A stretch of 64,000 nucleotides of DNA from Megalopta genalis (GCF_051020955.1 NC_135021.1:13621962-13685961), one strand, 5' to 3'; shown: positions 23,880 to 35,278, counted from the first letter of the stretch. A program made the numbers and translations. Notes: generated by a model from the sequence alone, not told the origin.

Positions 23880-24075
23880 TTTTCTGTCTTACAGCATTTC
23901 CATTTTATACGACAAAGTACATTTTATGCATACGAAATTTAGTCTTGCGAATCATGCAACAGTTATAGTTTCAATAATTTCTTAAATCTAAACTTTGATA
24001 ATATGAAAATTATCTTGGAACGCGATATAACGATTTTAGTGGCGCCTCAGGGCCACCACTCGAGTGCAAAGGGTT
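23880..24075. mobile_element. CCCTTTGCACTCGAG-family miniature element (left end eroded)
   Basis: The right end GCCACCACTCGAGTGCAAAGGGTTAA is inverted relative to 15669 and 42203. The core AATTTCTTAAATCTAAACTTTGATAATATGAAAATTATCTTGGAA matches 15720-15770 inverted. The left boundary is approximate. Confidence 0.55.
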
Positions 24076-24149
24076 AATTGCTGGTAAATTAATAGGTTAC
24101 TCTTGTAGAGGAGTAAATGGTTAAATAAATTGTTGATAGATCCAGTATG

Positions 24150-24320
24150 TGATAAGTGTGGGTATTACTGCGACTGTTCCAAATACTGCGGTATTTTATA
24201 GAAGTAATAAAATCTAATATTTTACAGTGTGTAATCTTCCAAAAATGAATTTCGTAATTTTATGTATGTTTAATATTGATAATTTATGACGTGCAAGTAA
24301 CAGCAATCGAAGTTTTAATT
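24150..24320 (+). repeat. Dispersed AT-rich repeat, partner of 14740-14965
   Basis: Contains GTATTACTGCGACTGTTCCA, ATAGAAGTAATAAAATCTAA and TATGTTTAATATTGATAATT in the same order as the inverted copy at 14740-14965. The nearby GTATTTGGC words at 24450 and 24708 may be further pieces. Confidence 0.55.
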
Positions 24321-24787
24321 TATTTGTTGGCTTTTGATATTCAGAAGCTTATGAGACGCTGATTCGAAAAGCAATATTATTTTTTGGTAATTAATAATAA
24401 ACTACCCATTTTAGCGTCATTTTTCTATCCTCAAATATTATTCACTAACACAGTATTTGGCGCATAGTTTTTTGCTATATGTGTACATTACTGCATTGTT
24501 TTACTGAACTGTGTACCTTAACCTATATGTATAGTGCAGTTCTCAATGAGCCGGTGCGAACATGTTTGATCGTAGAGAGTACCTATACCTAACTTGTAAA
24601 GTGCTACAGAGAGAATATCTTGATGCTAGGAATTGTAGCTGTATGTGTGCATTTAAAAGAAAATGGGTTATGTCTACGTTGGCACACGGTAATCGGAACG
24701 TCCGCAGTATTTGGCTCGCAATAATAGATACATAACCGCAATAATATATGCACGCGTATGATTTCTTTACATTACACTTTTTAACTG
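24321..24787. other. AT-rich intronic sequence
   Basis: Nothing recognised apart from the short GTATTTGG words noted with the preceding repeat. Confidence 0.3.
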
Positions 24788-24993
24788 AAATCCGCGCTTT
24801 CAGAGATCCAATATTTATAAATATATATATATATAAATATATATAAATTATTATAATAATATAATATAATATAATATTATAATATAATTATTATTATAAT
24901 AATATAATGTAATATAATATAATATTATAATATAATTATTATTATAATTTATATATATATATATAAATATTGGATCTCTGAAAGCGCGGATTT
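24788..24993. repeat. 206-bp foldback palindrome
   Basis: The outer arms AAATCCGCGCTTTCAGAGAT and ATCTCTGAAAGCGCGGATTT are exact complements, followed inward by CCAATATTTATA and a TA/ATAAT-rich self-complementary core. No coding sequence. It is probably a small foldback element. Confidence 0.85.
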
Positions 24994-25756
24994 GTTTTAT
25001 ATGTATATTCAAGTTAAAGAATAATATAATATAATATATATAGAAATAATTGTAAATATTAATTAAATATTATATAATAATATATAATATATAGAAATAA
25101 TATAATATAATACAATATATATATATATATTAAAGTTAAAGAATAATAGAGATATAGCTCAAGTTGTCAATTTATTGGCGTAAAAGATCTTATTTTCTCT
25201 GTCAAGGTTCGCCTTCATTGAGAAACCGCAGTAATGCCTACAGTTACCCTATCAGAAACAGTAGAGAACAGTGGAGATAGAGTAGAGCGTGTTTCGAATT
25301 ACCGTGCGTAAGCTATCGATTCTGATCCAGCGGGTCGCAAGCTCCTGGAGCAACGTGGCCGTCGCCTGCCGATTAATTCGATACCGGACCAACAGGGACG
25401 AATGATGCGCCGGTAGAAGATGTTCGACGTCGAGATCGTACCGTAAGTGGCAAAGTTTGGTGTCCCGTAGGATCGGGAGCTGGGGCGAAACAGCGAGGCT
25501 GTCATTGACGCGCGAGAAATTTCCTCGCGTTTCCTTCGCTGTCACTTATCGAACGTGTAAACTAGCTGCCAACCGTGTTTCCACGCGGAGACATCGAAAT
25601 AACGGATTTCACGATTTCCCGTGGGTCGTCTAGCTGCGATATCTCTCCCGGCGAGCAACCGATAAACTCGTCCCTCGTGGGGACAAAGGGAGCGACATTA
25701 ATTTTCTCATCGGAGATCAAAATGTCTCTTGCTTCCGGTGGCACAGAGAACCGGAG
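24994..25756. other. AT-rich run then unique intronic island
   Basis: 25020-25140 has TATAATA repeats. 25240-25750 is unique with two minus-strand open frames lacking any domain. Confidence 0.3.
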
Positions 25757-25765
25757 AGGGAGAGG

Positions 25766-25801
<36 letters not shown>

Positions 25802-26240
25802 GAGAGAGAGAAGAGAGGGAGAGAAGAGAGGGAGAGAGAGAAAGAGAGAGAAAAATAGAGAGAAATAGAGATAGAGAAACAGAGAGAAAGAGGGAGGTAA
25901 ATAAAGAGAGAAATAGAGAGAAAGACAGAGAGGAAGAAAGAGAGAGAAACAGAGAGAGAAAGAGAGCTAGAAAGAAAGAGAGGGAGAAAGAAAGATGGAG
26001 AGAAATAAAGAGAGAAAGAAAGAAAAAGAGAAAGGAAAGAGAAAGAAAGGGAGAGAAAGGGAGAGAAAGAAAGAGAAAGAAAAAGAGAAAGAAAGGAAGA
26101 GAAAGAAAGAGAGAGAAAGAAAAAGAGAAAGAAAGGGAGAGAAATAAAGAGAGAGAAAGAAAAAGAGGAGGAAAGGGAGAGAAAGAAAGAGGGAGAAAGA
26201 AAGAGAAAAAGAAAGAGAAAGGAAGAGAGAGAGAACAGGG
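25757..26240. repeat. Polypurine (GA/GAAA)n tract
   Basis: About 480 bp almost entirely purine on the plus strand, with scattered single T or C interruptions. Both strands stay open across it, giving long Arg/Glu/Lys or Ser/Leu/Phe frames (25729-26394 plus, 25707-26444 minus) that are artefacts of the repeat. Confidence 0.9.
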
Positions 26241-26611
26241 AAGGGGGAAACGAATGCGACCGCAGAAGTCGTGTTTCTTCGCTGAATCTGAACTTGGTTT
26301 GACGAACACCGTTTCAGATTCCGCGGCGCGGTTCTGCGCGCGCGATTTGGCTCGGCTCAGCGCGGCGGACGCGCGACGATGCGCGATAAAGTGACAACAG
26401 AGATTTATGGACACGGCGTATCTGGAACGCGAATGCGCGACCACTCTATGGCAACGTTGAAAGGTTCCGAGGTGATAACTGGGATAAATAATAATCTCAC
26501 TTCCACCGGAGCTTTAACCTTTTGACTGCGGGACGCACCAAGTTGAACCGATCGCTGTGGAATACTTTTTCGTGTAAGGTCGATTCTGTTGACGTCCCGA
26601 CAATATGCAGC
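26241..26611. other. Intronic sequence, no recognisable feature
   Basis: GC-rich unique sequence between the polypurine tract and the first foldback. Confidence 0.3.
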
Positions 26612-26875
26612 GATACCAAAATGTCTCCGTGCACTATAATGAACTTTGCTGCTTTCCTTGCCGATTACAAGTGGTATAGAGGTCGTATACCATAAAATAA
26701 AATACATAAAATAAATCAAGAAAATAAAATAGAATTAACTTATTATATTTTATTCTATTTTATTTTCTTGATTTATTTTATGTATTTTATTTTATGGTAT
26801 ACGACTTGTATACCACTTGTAATCGGTAAGGAAAGCGGCATAGTTCATTATAGTGCACGGAGACATTTTGGTATC
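26612..26875. repeat. Foldback element, member 1 of a back-to-back pair
   Basis: The arms GATACCAAAATGTCTCCGTG and its complement CACGGAGACATTTTGGTATC are about 125 bp long with few mismatches, centred near 26744. The core is made of AATAAAATA words. No coding capacity. Confidence 0.85.
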
Positions 26876-26901
26876 TTAATTGTAATTAAATTTCGTAATC
26901 G

Positions 26902-27207
26902 TAACAGTTCAAATATCGCTCAATATCGACGTTCAAATATCGAATTTATATCTTAGTATGCGGAGACACTTAATATCTTAACAACAGTATAATTTTAAAT
27001 TCGTTGCATAAATTATTGTATTTTATTTGAGTTTAGTTTATTGTATTTTATTTGAGTTAAAATATAATAAGTTAAACTCAAATAAAATACAATAATTTAT
27101 GCAACGAATTTAAAATTATACTGTTGTTAAGATATTAAGTGTCTCCGCATACTAAGATAAAAATTCGATATTTGAACGTCGATATTGAACGATATTTGAA
27201 CTGTTAC
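26902..27207. repeat. Foldback element, member 2 of a back-to-back pair
   Basis: The arms begin GTAACAGTTCAAATATCG and end CGATATTTGAACTGTTAC, about 145 bp each, centred near 27055, with TTATTTGAGTTTA-type core. It starts 26 bp after member 1. The two share a GGAGACA(C/T)TT word within their arms, which may point to common origin. Confidence 0.85.
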
Positions 27208-29490
27208 AATTTCGTAAAAATAAGTCGTACAATAATTAAAAAGAGAGAAAGTTACTACTTTAATTCTTTGTCCACGTGAAATTGAAATCAAAACATTTTC
27301 ATGTCCGATGCAGGTATTTTTGCGGACGTAGGTAATGCAATTTTCTATTCAATCAACGATTTTACTATTCATTAAATTACTAAATTATATTAATGAAATT
27401 CCTGTCACCTTGTAAATATTGATTCAACTTTTTATCGTTATTCCCTGACGATTGTCAATTGATAATAAACCTTATCAGAGTGAACATAATTATACGAAAC
27501 AGGAATAATGTATTTCTTAATTTGACAATTTCAATTATTATCAAAATATTTCAGTTAAAACTATTAAACATCAAATTAAATTATAAGTGTCAGTTTAAAT
27601 ATCAGAATTAATTAGTTCGTTTACATAAACCCTCGCCGGGAGTCTCCTAATTAATAATGACTTTTAATATATTTCTTTTCAATAATTCTGACTTGGCCCT
27701 AGATTTACGAAGCAGTTGTTCCATATCAGCGTTATTATAATATTCGTTGAGAATACAAGACTCACAAATGTATCTTCACAATCTGAATAATGATAAATTA
27801 AAGTATTCTTTACCCTTCATTTTCGCGGATTCCGTAAACTCAGTGCTAATAATAATTAATAATTTTGTAGCACTTTCCCATTCCTTCTGCATACATTTAG
27901 CGAAATAAGCATCTCCGGAGGGAATCGGCTATCTCGCAGCACCGTCTCGGGCCGAGCGGATCGTGTGAGCCGAATATGAGGAAGGCGAGCGAGCGGTCTT
28001 CGAGATATTTCTGCCGATAAAGGCAGGAAATCCTGTCCAAAAATAGAAGGGCTGGCGCTACGGGTCGGCGCGTGACGCGGAACAGACGCAGAACGGACGC
28101 AGAAGCCACGGGAGATCGCGAGGATCGCGAGGATCGTGGGTGAGGGCCAGGTATCTCTCGAAAAGGATCACGGTCCTGCGCCACTCCGACGGCTCGCTCT
28201 TGTCCGCGTGGGTTTTATCCGTTATTGCCGATCGAGCGAGTCCTGCCCACGCACCCGAGACCCGTCTTCGTCCTGTCTGCCCCCGCAGGTGCGAATCGCT
28301 CGCTCTTCCTCCAACGAAAACGCTCCCGTCGCTCCGCCGCGTCCTCTCGCGCGAATCTTGAATCGATCTGCTCCGATCGGGAATCTAATACCGGTGAGCG
28401 GGACAATCGGCTTGTAACGCTATTGTTCGGCGAGCCGCGAAGTCGAAGTAGAAATTGCAGTGTACAGTCGCGCGCAGGATTTCTTCCGTGCCCCGAGGAA
28501 CTTCAGCGGTCCTCGGTTGTTTGCTATCGATTGTCCGAGTTTCAAAACTCGAAACGAACGGACGAACGTGCTGCTGTCCTTTTTATCACCGTCGTCTCTT
28601 GTTCGGCAGAGCGGCTTTTGCTTACGAACAATTTCGAAGCTGAAAAGTAGCCCCGGCAGAATTTAACCTTCGGCAAAAAGTATTCGAACGTTCGTTGAAG
28701 CGCGCACACACATTTTTGAAACTGGACCGAGTGGCTCGAATTATTCTTTAAACGTTGAAGAGAAGCTAGTTTACTCTGCAATGGTTAAAATATCTTTTTT
28801 TCATGTCACTGTTACCTGGAATGTGAAAACGAAATAAAAAGAACTCTTCGCCGGAGGCAGTTTAGCGCGAACTTGTGATAATATTGGAATCCAGTTCGAG
28901 AGATAAACGTTTAGTTTTACATTTGACGTTTCTTTCCGAAAGAAAGGTGCGAAAGCGTGTTACACAGGCGTTGAAATTCTTTCGCCGGTGAAATTACGTT
29001 TGAAATTAATATTGAGCGCGTTCTGGGACGCAGCAGAGCTCTCCGCAAGTCAAATAATCTCCCCTTAACAGCTCTAGAATAATAGGACAGGGAAGACGGC
29101 GACTACTAGCCGCGTTATCGGGATATAACCAAATATTCGCACGCGTTATGAGCAAATACGCGGTGCTAATATTTGCCTGAATACTCGCACAATCCCTAGT
29201 TAACGTTTACCCACCTCCTTGGATACAGAATCGGGATTCCAACGACGCCGTGCCGGCCTTATTTGAATATCACTCTATTTCGGGTCTTTAAACATTGTTC
29301 TTCCCCTGGCGTTCGCGCAGTTCTGCATATTCATGCCGGTTTAATCGGAATTAACACTACCGCCAATTGAAATTTTCAAATTAACCGACCCTCCGACGCG
29401 ACTTTTCGTCCTTTCCAATCTCTTGCATTTTCGGTCTCTCCGGTTTGTCCCTGTTTGCAGAATGATAAAAATTCTTCTTGACACATTGTT
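27208..29490. other. Intronic sequence: old repeat then GC-rich unique island
   Basis: 27628-27850 resembles the TTACGGA-ended repeat family (ATTCCGTAAACTCAGTGC). 27890-28660 is a GC-rich island with overlapping open frames on both strands, none recognised and most likely non-coding. 28860-29480 is unique. Confidence 0.35.
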
Positions 29491-30085
29491 GCTCGGAGTT
29501 GAGCAACGTTTTATTCGGATGACGGATAAAAGATGAAGATTAACGTGGTTTCATTTTATTCGACACTATCGAATACATATACAATCGAATACAAAATCCG
29601 AATAAGATTTTATTTGAATAAAGTTTTATTCGAATAAAGAACTGCGCGAATAATTTGTTCGAAGGAAGAATTATTCGGATAATTTGTTCGAAGAAAGAAT
29701 TATTCGGATAATTTATTCGGAAAAAGAATTACTCGAGTAATTTATTCGAAAAAAGAATTGTACCAATTATTTGTTCTAATAAAGAACAATGCGAATAATT
29801 TGTTCGAAGAAAGAAGTATTCGGATGATTTATTCGAAGAAAGAATTAATCGAGTAATTTATTCGAAGAAAGAATTGTACCAATTATTTGTTCTAATAAAG
29901 AACTATGCGAATAATTTGTTCGAGGAAAGAAGTATTCGGATAATTTATTCGAAGAAAGAATTATTCGGATAACTTATTCGAAGAAAGAATTATTCGGATA
30001 ACTTATTCGAAGAAAGAATTATTCGGATAATTTCCTCGAAAACAGAATTATTCGAGTAATTTATTCGAATAATTCTTTCTTCGAA
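29491..30085 (+). repeat. Satellite-tailed hAT-like element, copy 4
   Basis: The head GCTCGGAGTTGAGCAACGTT, then ATTCGGATGACGGATAAAAG and ATGAAGATTAACGTGG and ATTTTATTCGACACTATCGA, is followed by about 470 bp of TTATTCGAAGAAAGAATTAT-type array (period about 27 bp). The tail word differs from copies 2 and 3, so the tail evolves independently of the head. Confidence 0.8.
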
Positions 30086-31314
30086 TAAATTAACGGAATA
30101 ATTTATGACTCGACTGGGGATTTTTATGCAAAATAAAGATTGTCTAAGTTGATTATAAGAAACGCGGGCCAAATAAAAATGTCCCTCCTCTTCTAAAAAC
30201 TTTAACAACCATTGCACTGTGCACATATAAATATTTCGAAATTCTTTTAACGTCTCTGCAGTTTTGTACTTGGTCAAGCAATTCTTGTCGCGAAACAACG
30301 AATAATCGTTATTCGAATAAAATATTCGCCTAAAACGAGTCCACTCGGATGCTATCTTATGTAAACATTTGCTCGAAACGATTCGAACGGTACCCAATTC
30401 TGCCGTAGCTTTTGGAGCCTCGACCGGGGATCGAAGTCCGCAAATTTTCATGCTTTTAAGCGCGCGGTCGCGAAAGCGTTAAGCTCGTTACACGGACAGA
30501 TGGTCCACGCTCCGAGGAGAAAGTAAGGTTCCATTTCTCCGGCTTACGGGGAAACTTTCTTCGGCGGTGTATTAGCCCGCGCGAATGATTTTTGAAGTCC
30601 CGGGAGCGGCCGAAACAAACAGAATCCCGAAATCTTCGATCCCTCTTGGTAAAACTTGCGAGGTCCCCGCGGAAACTGTGTAATTCATGGACTTAAGATT
30701 TTCTATCGGCTTAGGAAGTTCGCAGTCCCCGCGAATCCCGAAACCCGGGGCGAACTTCCCGGGCGCGGAGACCGAGCCGCCCTTCTCTGCGGAACTTCGA
30801 AAATTGAAAGTTCGCGATCCCGGGGAGACACTTTTGAAATTTTCAACAGTTCATTTGTTTCGAAGAGCAACGCGCGGCCCCGCACTGCAAACTTCGGCCA
30901 GCTTGGAATCTAATTAGGACCTGCCGGAAGTTACCGCCGTGACCGCAAAGATTCTCCGTGGAATTTACGGAAGTTCGCCGGTCAGGAATGACCCTTCGGA
31001 TTACCGCATCGAGCGAAAATATAGTCCCCCGCGCTGCAGGAGGCCGGCTCGTAAAAAGCGTTCAACCACGTCGAATCATTTATTATTAAATTCCATGGCG
31101 ACGTTAGTTCGAAACGTTGCCGGGTATATTTGCTAATCTTTAGAGGCTATAACAGGACCTTTTCTACAGAGAAATAGTTGTCGGAGTTATGGCGAGCCAA
31201 CGAGAAAGCCTGAGGTGGCCTGTGCGGTTTTCTTGACTGCAAGATCCCGAAGCGATGCCAAAATCGAAGAACTTCTCATAGAAATGAGATAAGGCGATGA
31301 TTTGCTTTTTTTTT
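30086..31314. other. Unique intronic island with an eroded miniature-element end
   Basis: Near 30108 a CGACTGGGGATTTTTATGCA word resembles the GACTGCGG family end. 30480-31130 is GC-rich and unique, with repeated (G)TCCCCGCG words. No coding domain. Confidence 0.3.
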
Positions 31315-31789
31315 ACGTTAAAGCTGAAATATTATAGAATAAGGGGAAAATAGGGAAACATTCCAACAAAATTGTGATTTATCCAATACCATGTACATTT
31401 GGATATTTTTTACATGTTATACATCATTTCTCGTAGATTTTTACACGCAAAATTTATCTGTCGCTTCAGGATTTTGAAACACGTCGATTTAAGTGAAAGA
31501 CCTAACGATATCGCAATTTTCTCGTTGAAATGATTCGATAGCACGCTGGTCTTTTTTCAAAATCCCGAAGTGGTAGACAAATTCTGCGACCGGAATTGAA
31601 ATCGACGTGTTAAAATCTACAGAAAATGATGCACAATATATCATGAAAAAGATTTCACTGTACATGGTATTGGATAAATAACAATTGTGTTGGTACATTT
31701 CAAGTTTAACATAAATTTTCAAGGTTAAAGTACGTTCATCGATATTCTCCCTATTTTTGCCTCATTCTGCAACCTTCTAGCTTTAACGT
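31315..31789. repeat. Foldback element of about 475 bp
   Basis: The outer ends ACGTTAAAGCTGAAATATTA and GCTTTAACGT are complementary. The inner arms share CCAATACCATGTACA, CTACAGAAAATGATG-like and GGATTTTGAAA blocks in mirrored order, giving diverged arms of about 200 bp. No coding capacity. Confidence 0.75.
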
Positions 31790-31862
31790 GACAAACAACA
31801 ATTCTAATTCATCATTCAAATAATCCAGTAATTTATCTAATTCCTATCAGAAGATAGGAATA

Positions 31863-32073
31863 GCACTGATAAATTAGATAAATTAAAATAGGTAAAAATA
31901 GATAAATTAAATTAGGCATTGGTAAATTAGACCGCGGATTTTTATGAGAAATAAACATTGTCCTTGTCAATTGCAAGAAATATTAATTCAATATCGAGTT
32001 CTTTCTTTCTTCAATAATAACTCTAGCAGGTTGATAAGAACTCATTTCAAATAAATTGCAACTAACTTCTCCA
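31863..32073 (+). repeat. Direct duplicate of 33616-33826
   Basis: About 210 bp nearly identical to 33616-33826, from GCACTGATAAATTAGATAAA through to AAATAAATTGCAACTAAC. It includes a TTAGACCGCGGATTTTTATG word like the GACTGCGG-family end, but lacks the matching right end kept by the other copy. Confidence 0.85.
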
Positions 32074-33165
32074 TTTAGTCCCGTACTACCCGTACTTTCT
32101 GAATTCTCTTAAACGACACCGGAAGAGACGCCGAACCGAGGCTCCGCAGGTACAATTACCAATCTTCCGCGAGCCCAAATCCATATTTCGTACTCGAAAA
32201 TAGCGCACCTATTCAGCGTTATGATCGATGAAACGCGATCCTCTCCGGAAGGCCGCGTTGTTCGCGAAAACGAATCTCTCCCGGAGATTTGTCAAGCCTG
32301 GACAAAATGAAAAAGAAGAAGATTTATGGACGATTGACCGTTCGGACGACCGCACCGACCTGCCGGCTGATCACCGATCGGGCGATCCCAGGTGTTCTCG
32401 AAGCCGGCGTTGAAAAATAGGTGAGAGAGCGCGCGACGGATATTTACGGAACGAGAAAAGTTGGCGAAGCATCGTCGTCGTCGTCGTTGTCGTCGCCGCG
32501 GCTTCGGAATTAGAAGACCGGGGACGGGAAGTTGTCCCGTAACAAACAGGGAACGGGGGGCACGGACATAGAGGGGGGGCATGGACCGGGAGAGACGCGC
32601 ACCTGTGCCGGTGCTCGGTTGATGTTCGATGAATGCAGGCGCGCGGGCGAACGCGTGGGCCGCGCCGTCAATAGACGGTACACGCTCGCTTTTTGTCTCT
32701 CCTTCTCGCACCCGGACCGCTCCGCGAGCTGATGCGATGGCGATGGAAAGCGGCAGGAAATAAAAGGCACGAGGCGCGTGGGCGGCCCCCGTGCAAATCC
32801 GAAAACGCTGAAACGCGACTGCCGTATCCGCGCTCGCATCCACACTCGTGTCCGCGCTCGTGTTCGCGCTCGCACCGGGGCACACCGGTATCGGCACTCG
32901 TGCCCAGAGTTGTACCCGTGGTCGTAGCCGATTCGCGTAGGCACTCGATGACGAAGCGTTATCTTTATTTTCATTCAGCACCGCCGACCGAACAGCCTCG
33001 CCACGCTCGTTCGGGCTTCTCCCATTCTTGATTCGAGAATCGTTGCGTAACGCACGCCGCGCCGCCTGAAAACGTTGCGTACGATCCGCCGATTCGTTAC
33101 GCTTCTCGGGCGGATTCGCTCCGCGCGAAACGGTTTTCGGATTTCGACTTTTGTGATACAGTTCT

Positions 33166-33197
<32 letters not shown>

Positions 33198-33274
33198 CTT
33201 TCTGCCAGCTGTGTCGGATAGATGAAATACAGGTTTCACGGATGCGTATACGCTGCCGGTTGGCCGCCTTCCGC
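32074..33274. other. GC-rich island with a long unrecognised open frame
   Basis: A 352-residue minus-strand frame spans 33350-32292, the longest frame in the window outside simple repeats. It is Arg/Ala/Ser-rich, contains a Lys run encoded by a poly-T tract (33171-33202) and a short CGCTCG(T/C)-type minisatellite (32828-32875), and its start overlaps the satellite element at 33275. I recognise no domain, and other frames are also open because the DNA is GC-rich. Most likely non-coding. Confidence 0.3.
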
Positions 33275-33500
33275 GCAGAGTCGGGTAATATTTTATTCGA
33301 ACGGCGGGTAAAAAGATCGAGTCTAACGAATAATACTTTATTTTCGACACTGTCGAATAAATTTCGATCGGATAAAATTTGATCTCGGCTGCGATTTATT
33401 CGAACACGATTCTCGGATAAAGAATCATTCGAATAAATAGACAGAATAATTTACGACTAACAATGAGTTATTCGAACGAAATGCTCGACTGAAAGGAATT
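33275..33500 (+). repeat. Satellite-tailed hAT-like element, copy 5
   Basis: The head GCAGAGTCGGGTAATATTTT, then TTCGAACGGCGGGTAAAAAG, GATCGAGTCTAACGAA and TTTCGACACTGTCGAATAAA, has a short tail of TATTCGAA words. Confidence 0.65.
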
Positions 33501-33615
33501 CAGCCGGTTAATTATGTTAGATGAATGTTTATTCGAAACGATCGGAATAACGTCCGTTTCTGTGCGATTACGTTTTAACTCGATTTTTTAAGCCGTGCTA
33601 AACACGGCTTAAATT

Positions 33616-33826
33616 GCACTGATAAATTAGATAAATTAAAATAGGTAAAAATAGATGAATTAAATTAGGCATTGGTAAATTAGACCGCGGATTTTTATGA
33701 GAAATAAACATTGTCCTTGTCAATTGCAAGAAATATTAATTAAATATCGAGTTCTTTCTTTCTTCAATAATAACTCTAGCAGGTTGATAAGAACTCATTT
33801 CAAATAAATTGCAACTAACCAATTTT
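33616..33826 (+). repeat. Direct duplicate of 31863-32073
   Basis: See the partner. In this copy the sequence continues into AATTTTCCCATAAACGCATA and AAATCCGCAGTTTATTGA, completing a miniature element. Confidence 0.85.
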
Positions 33827-33856
33827 CCCATAAACGCATAAAATCCGCAGTTTATT
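33681..33856. mobile_element. Miniature element, GACTGCGGATTTT family (copy 3)
   Basis: Left end TAGACCGCGGATTTTTATGA and right end GCATAAAATCCGCAGTTTA are inverted. It overlaps the right part of the 33616-33826 duplicate. Confidence 0.6.
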
Positions 33857-34332
33857 GATAAGTAACGACTTCTTGCATTTTTTGGACGTTTATTTTGAAA
33901 GTGGCCCGAGTCCATTTATACTTAAATTGAGATATTTAAGGGTTTGTGTTTCAATGAAATTAAAAATATACGTGCAGGATACTAATGAGTTAAATTTATA
34001 GTTTCCATTAAAATAATGGCAATTATTAAGTGAATAATATGCGTTTTCTTATCAAGAATGGAGTTAGGCCACTTTCAAAATTAACAACCAAATTTGTTAT
34101 AAAATTTGAAGGAGCCCAAGTCCATTCAACATATGATTTAAGATGCTTCAAATTGAAGAAAACAATGCTCAATTTATTTTTTATATATCTTTACAACACT
34201 TTAAAAACATAATTTATGCGATTCAAAATATTTTTTAACTACATAAATTACAAAACAATTTACTGCTCATCTACATTTTGTTTTGGAAAACTTTTAAAGG
34301 TACAATATTTCCGGTTTGAGTACAATATCTTT

Positions 34333-34333
<1 letters not shown>

Positions 34334-34395
<62 letters not shown>
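34334..34395. repeat. (CT)n microsatellite
   Basis: An uninterrupted CT run of about 62 bp inside the element-like segment. On the minus strand it extends the neighbouring open frame as Arg-Glu repeats. Confidence 0.95.
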
Positions 34396-34399
<4 letters not shown>

Positions 34400-34600
34400 C
34401 CCGTTTAATCTTACGCACTTTTTGGATGTATGTTTCATCAATCTTTTTTCCATTGTTATCAGTATCTTCATCCCCTGACGACGAATATTGTTCTATAATT
34501 CTCTTTCTTTTTCGATTTTCCTTGAAATCATTAATTACGAATTCTCCTCCACTATCTGAACTAAAAAGTATTGTCGTTTTGTTCTTCCCATGGGTGAAAT
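34385..34600 (-). pseudogene. Unrecognised acidic/basic open frame inside the element
   Basis: The minus-strand frame reads TTILFSSDSGGEFVINDF, then a Lys/Arg-rich block (ENRKRKRIIEQ), then an acidic Ser/Asp block (YSSSGDEDTDNNG) before entering the CT microsatellite. Codon content looks protein-like compared with surrounding AT-rich DNA. It may be exon 2 of an element-encoded nuclear protein whose exon 1 is at 34788-34767, but the obvious donor and acceptor do not keep frame. I cannot assign a family. Confidence 0.35.
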
Positions 34601-35186
34601 AATTTCTAAAATTTAATATTAAATTTTAAGTTTTATATTTAACTGTAAATATGTTTACCGTGTAAAATATTTTTGAACTGCATTAATTAAACGTACTGAT
34701 TATTCAACTAAAGCAATTGTCCAAAAACTGAGATTACCTTGTTAAATACTAATTAATTAAAATTACCTTCATCACTGCCTTCGGACATTATCAATAATAA
34801 ATATCTCAATTTAAGTATAGATGAACCATTTTCAAAATAAACGGCTCAATTATTGAACTAACTCTAAAAACTTGTGTCCAATATTATCGTATTTACTCGG
34901 AATATAAGTAACCTCGAACGCTTTATTGGTAAATAACTTTAAGTTGTACATGTAACCACGAGCAACCGGAAATAATTGACAAATGGACTTAGGCCACTTT
35001 CAAAGTAAACGGCTCATACGCAAAATGGACCCAGAATCCCGTCACTCGTGTACCATCAACAGGACCGTAAACGCGTCACTGCTCCGATACGATTGTTTGC
35101 TAGAAAACGATACGTTCGACGACGCTGAACGTTGCGCGAAACAGGGAATCGAAAATGATGCAACAACCAGACCGATTGGTCCGGAA

Positions 35187-35193
35187 GAAAATC

Positions 35194-35278
<85 letters not shown>

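Larger units (their letters stand above)
33885..35015 (-). mobile_element. Element-like segment with four GGCCACTTTCAAAATAAACG motifs
   Basis: A motif close to GGCCACTTTCAAAATAAACG occurs at 33887-33910 (minus) and at 34068-34093, 34826-34850 and 34991-35012 (plus). At 33887-33940 and 34802-34850 it sits next to AAATATCTCAATTTAAGTAT on complementary strands, forming an inverted repeat of about 55 bp around about 0.97 kb. A minus-strand ATG at 34788 opens MSEGSDE and runs into a GTAATT donor-like site. An open frame follows at 34600-34385. The class is unknown. Confidence 0.5.

Noticed and set aside
25707..26444. Long open frames on both strands (Ser/Leu/Phe-rich and Arg/Glu/Lys-rich)
   Set aside because: They are direct translations of the polypurine/polypyrimidine tract.
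32292..33350. A 352-codon minus-strand open frame, the longest outside simple repeats
   Set aside because: GC-rich and low in complexity, with a poly-Lys run from a homopolymer and no recognisable domain. Its start lies in a repeat element, and alternative frames are also open.
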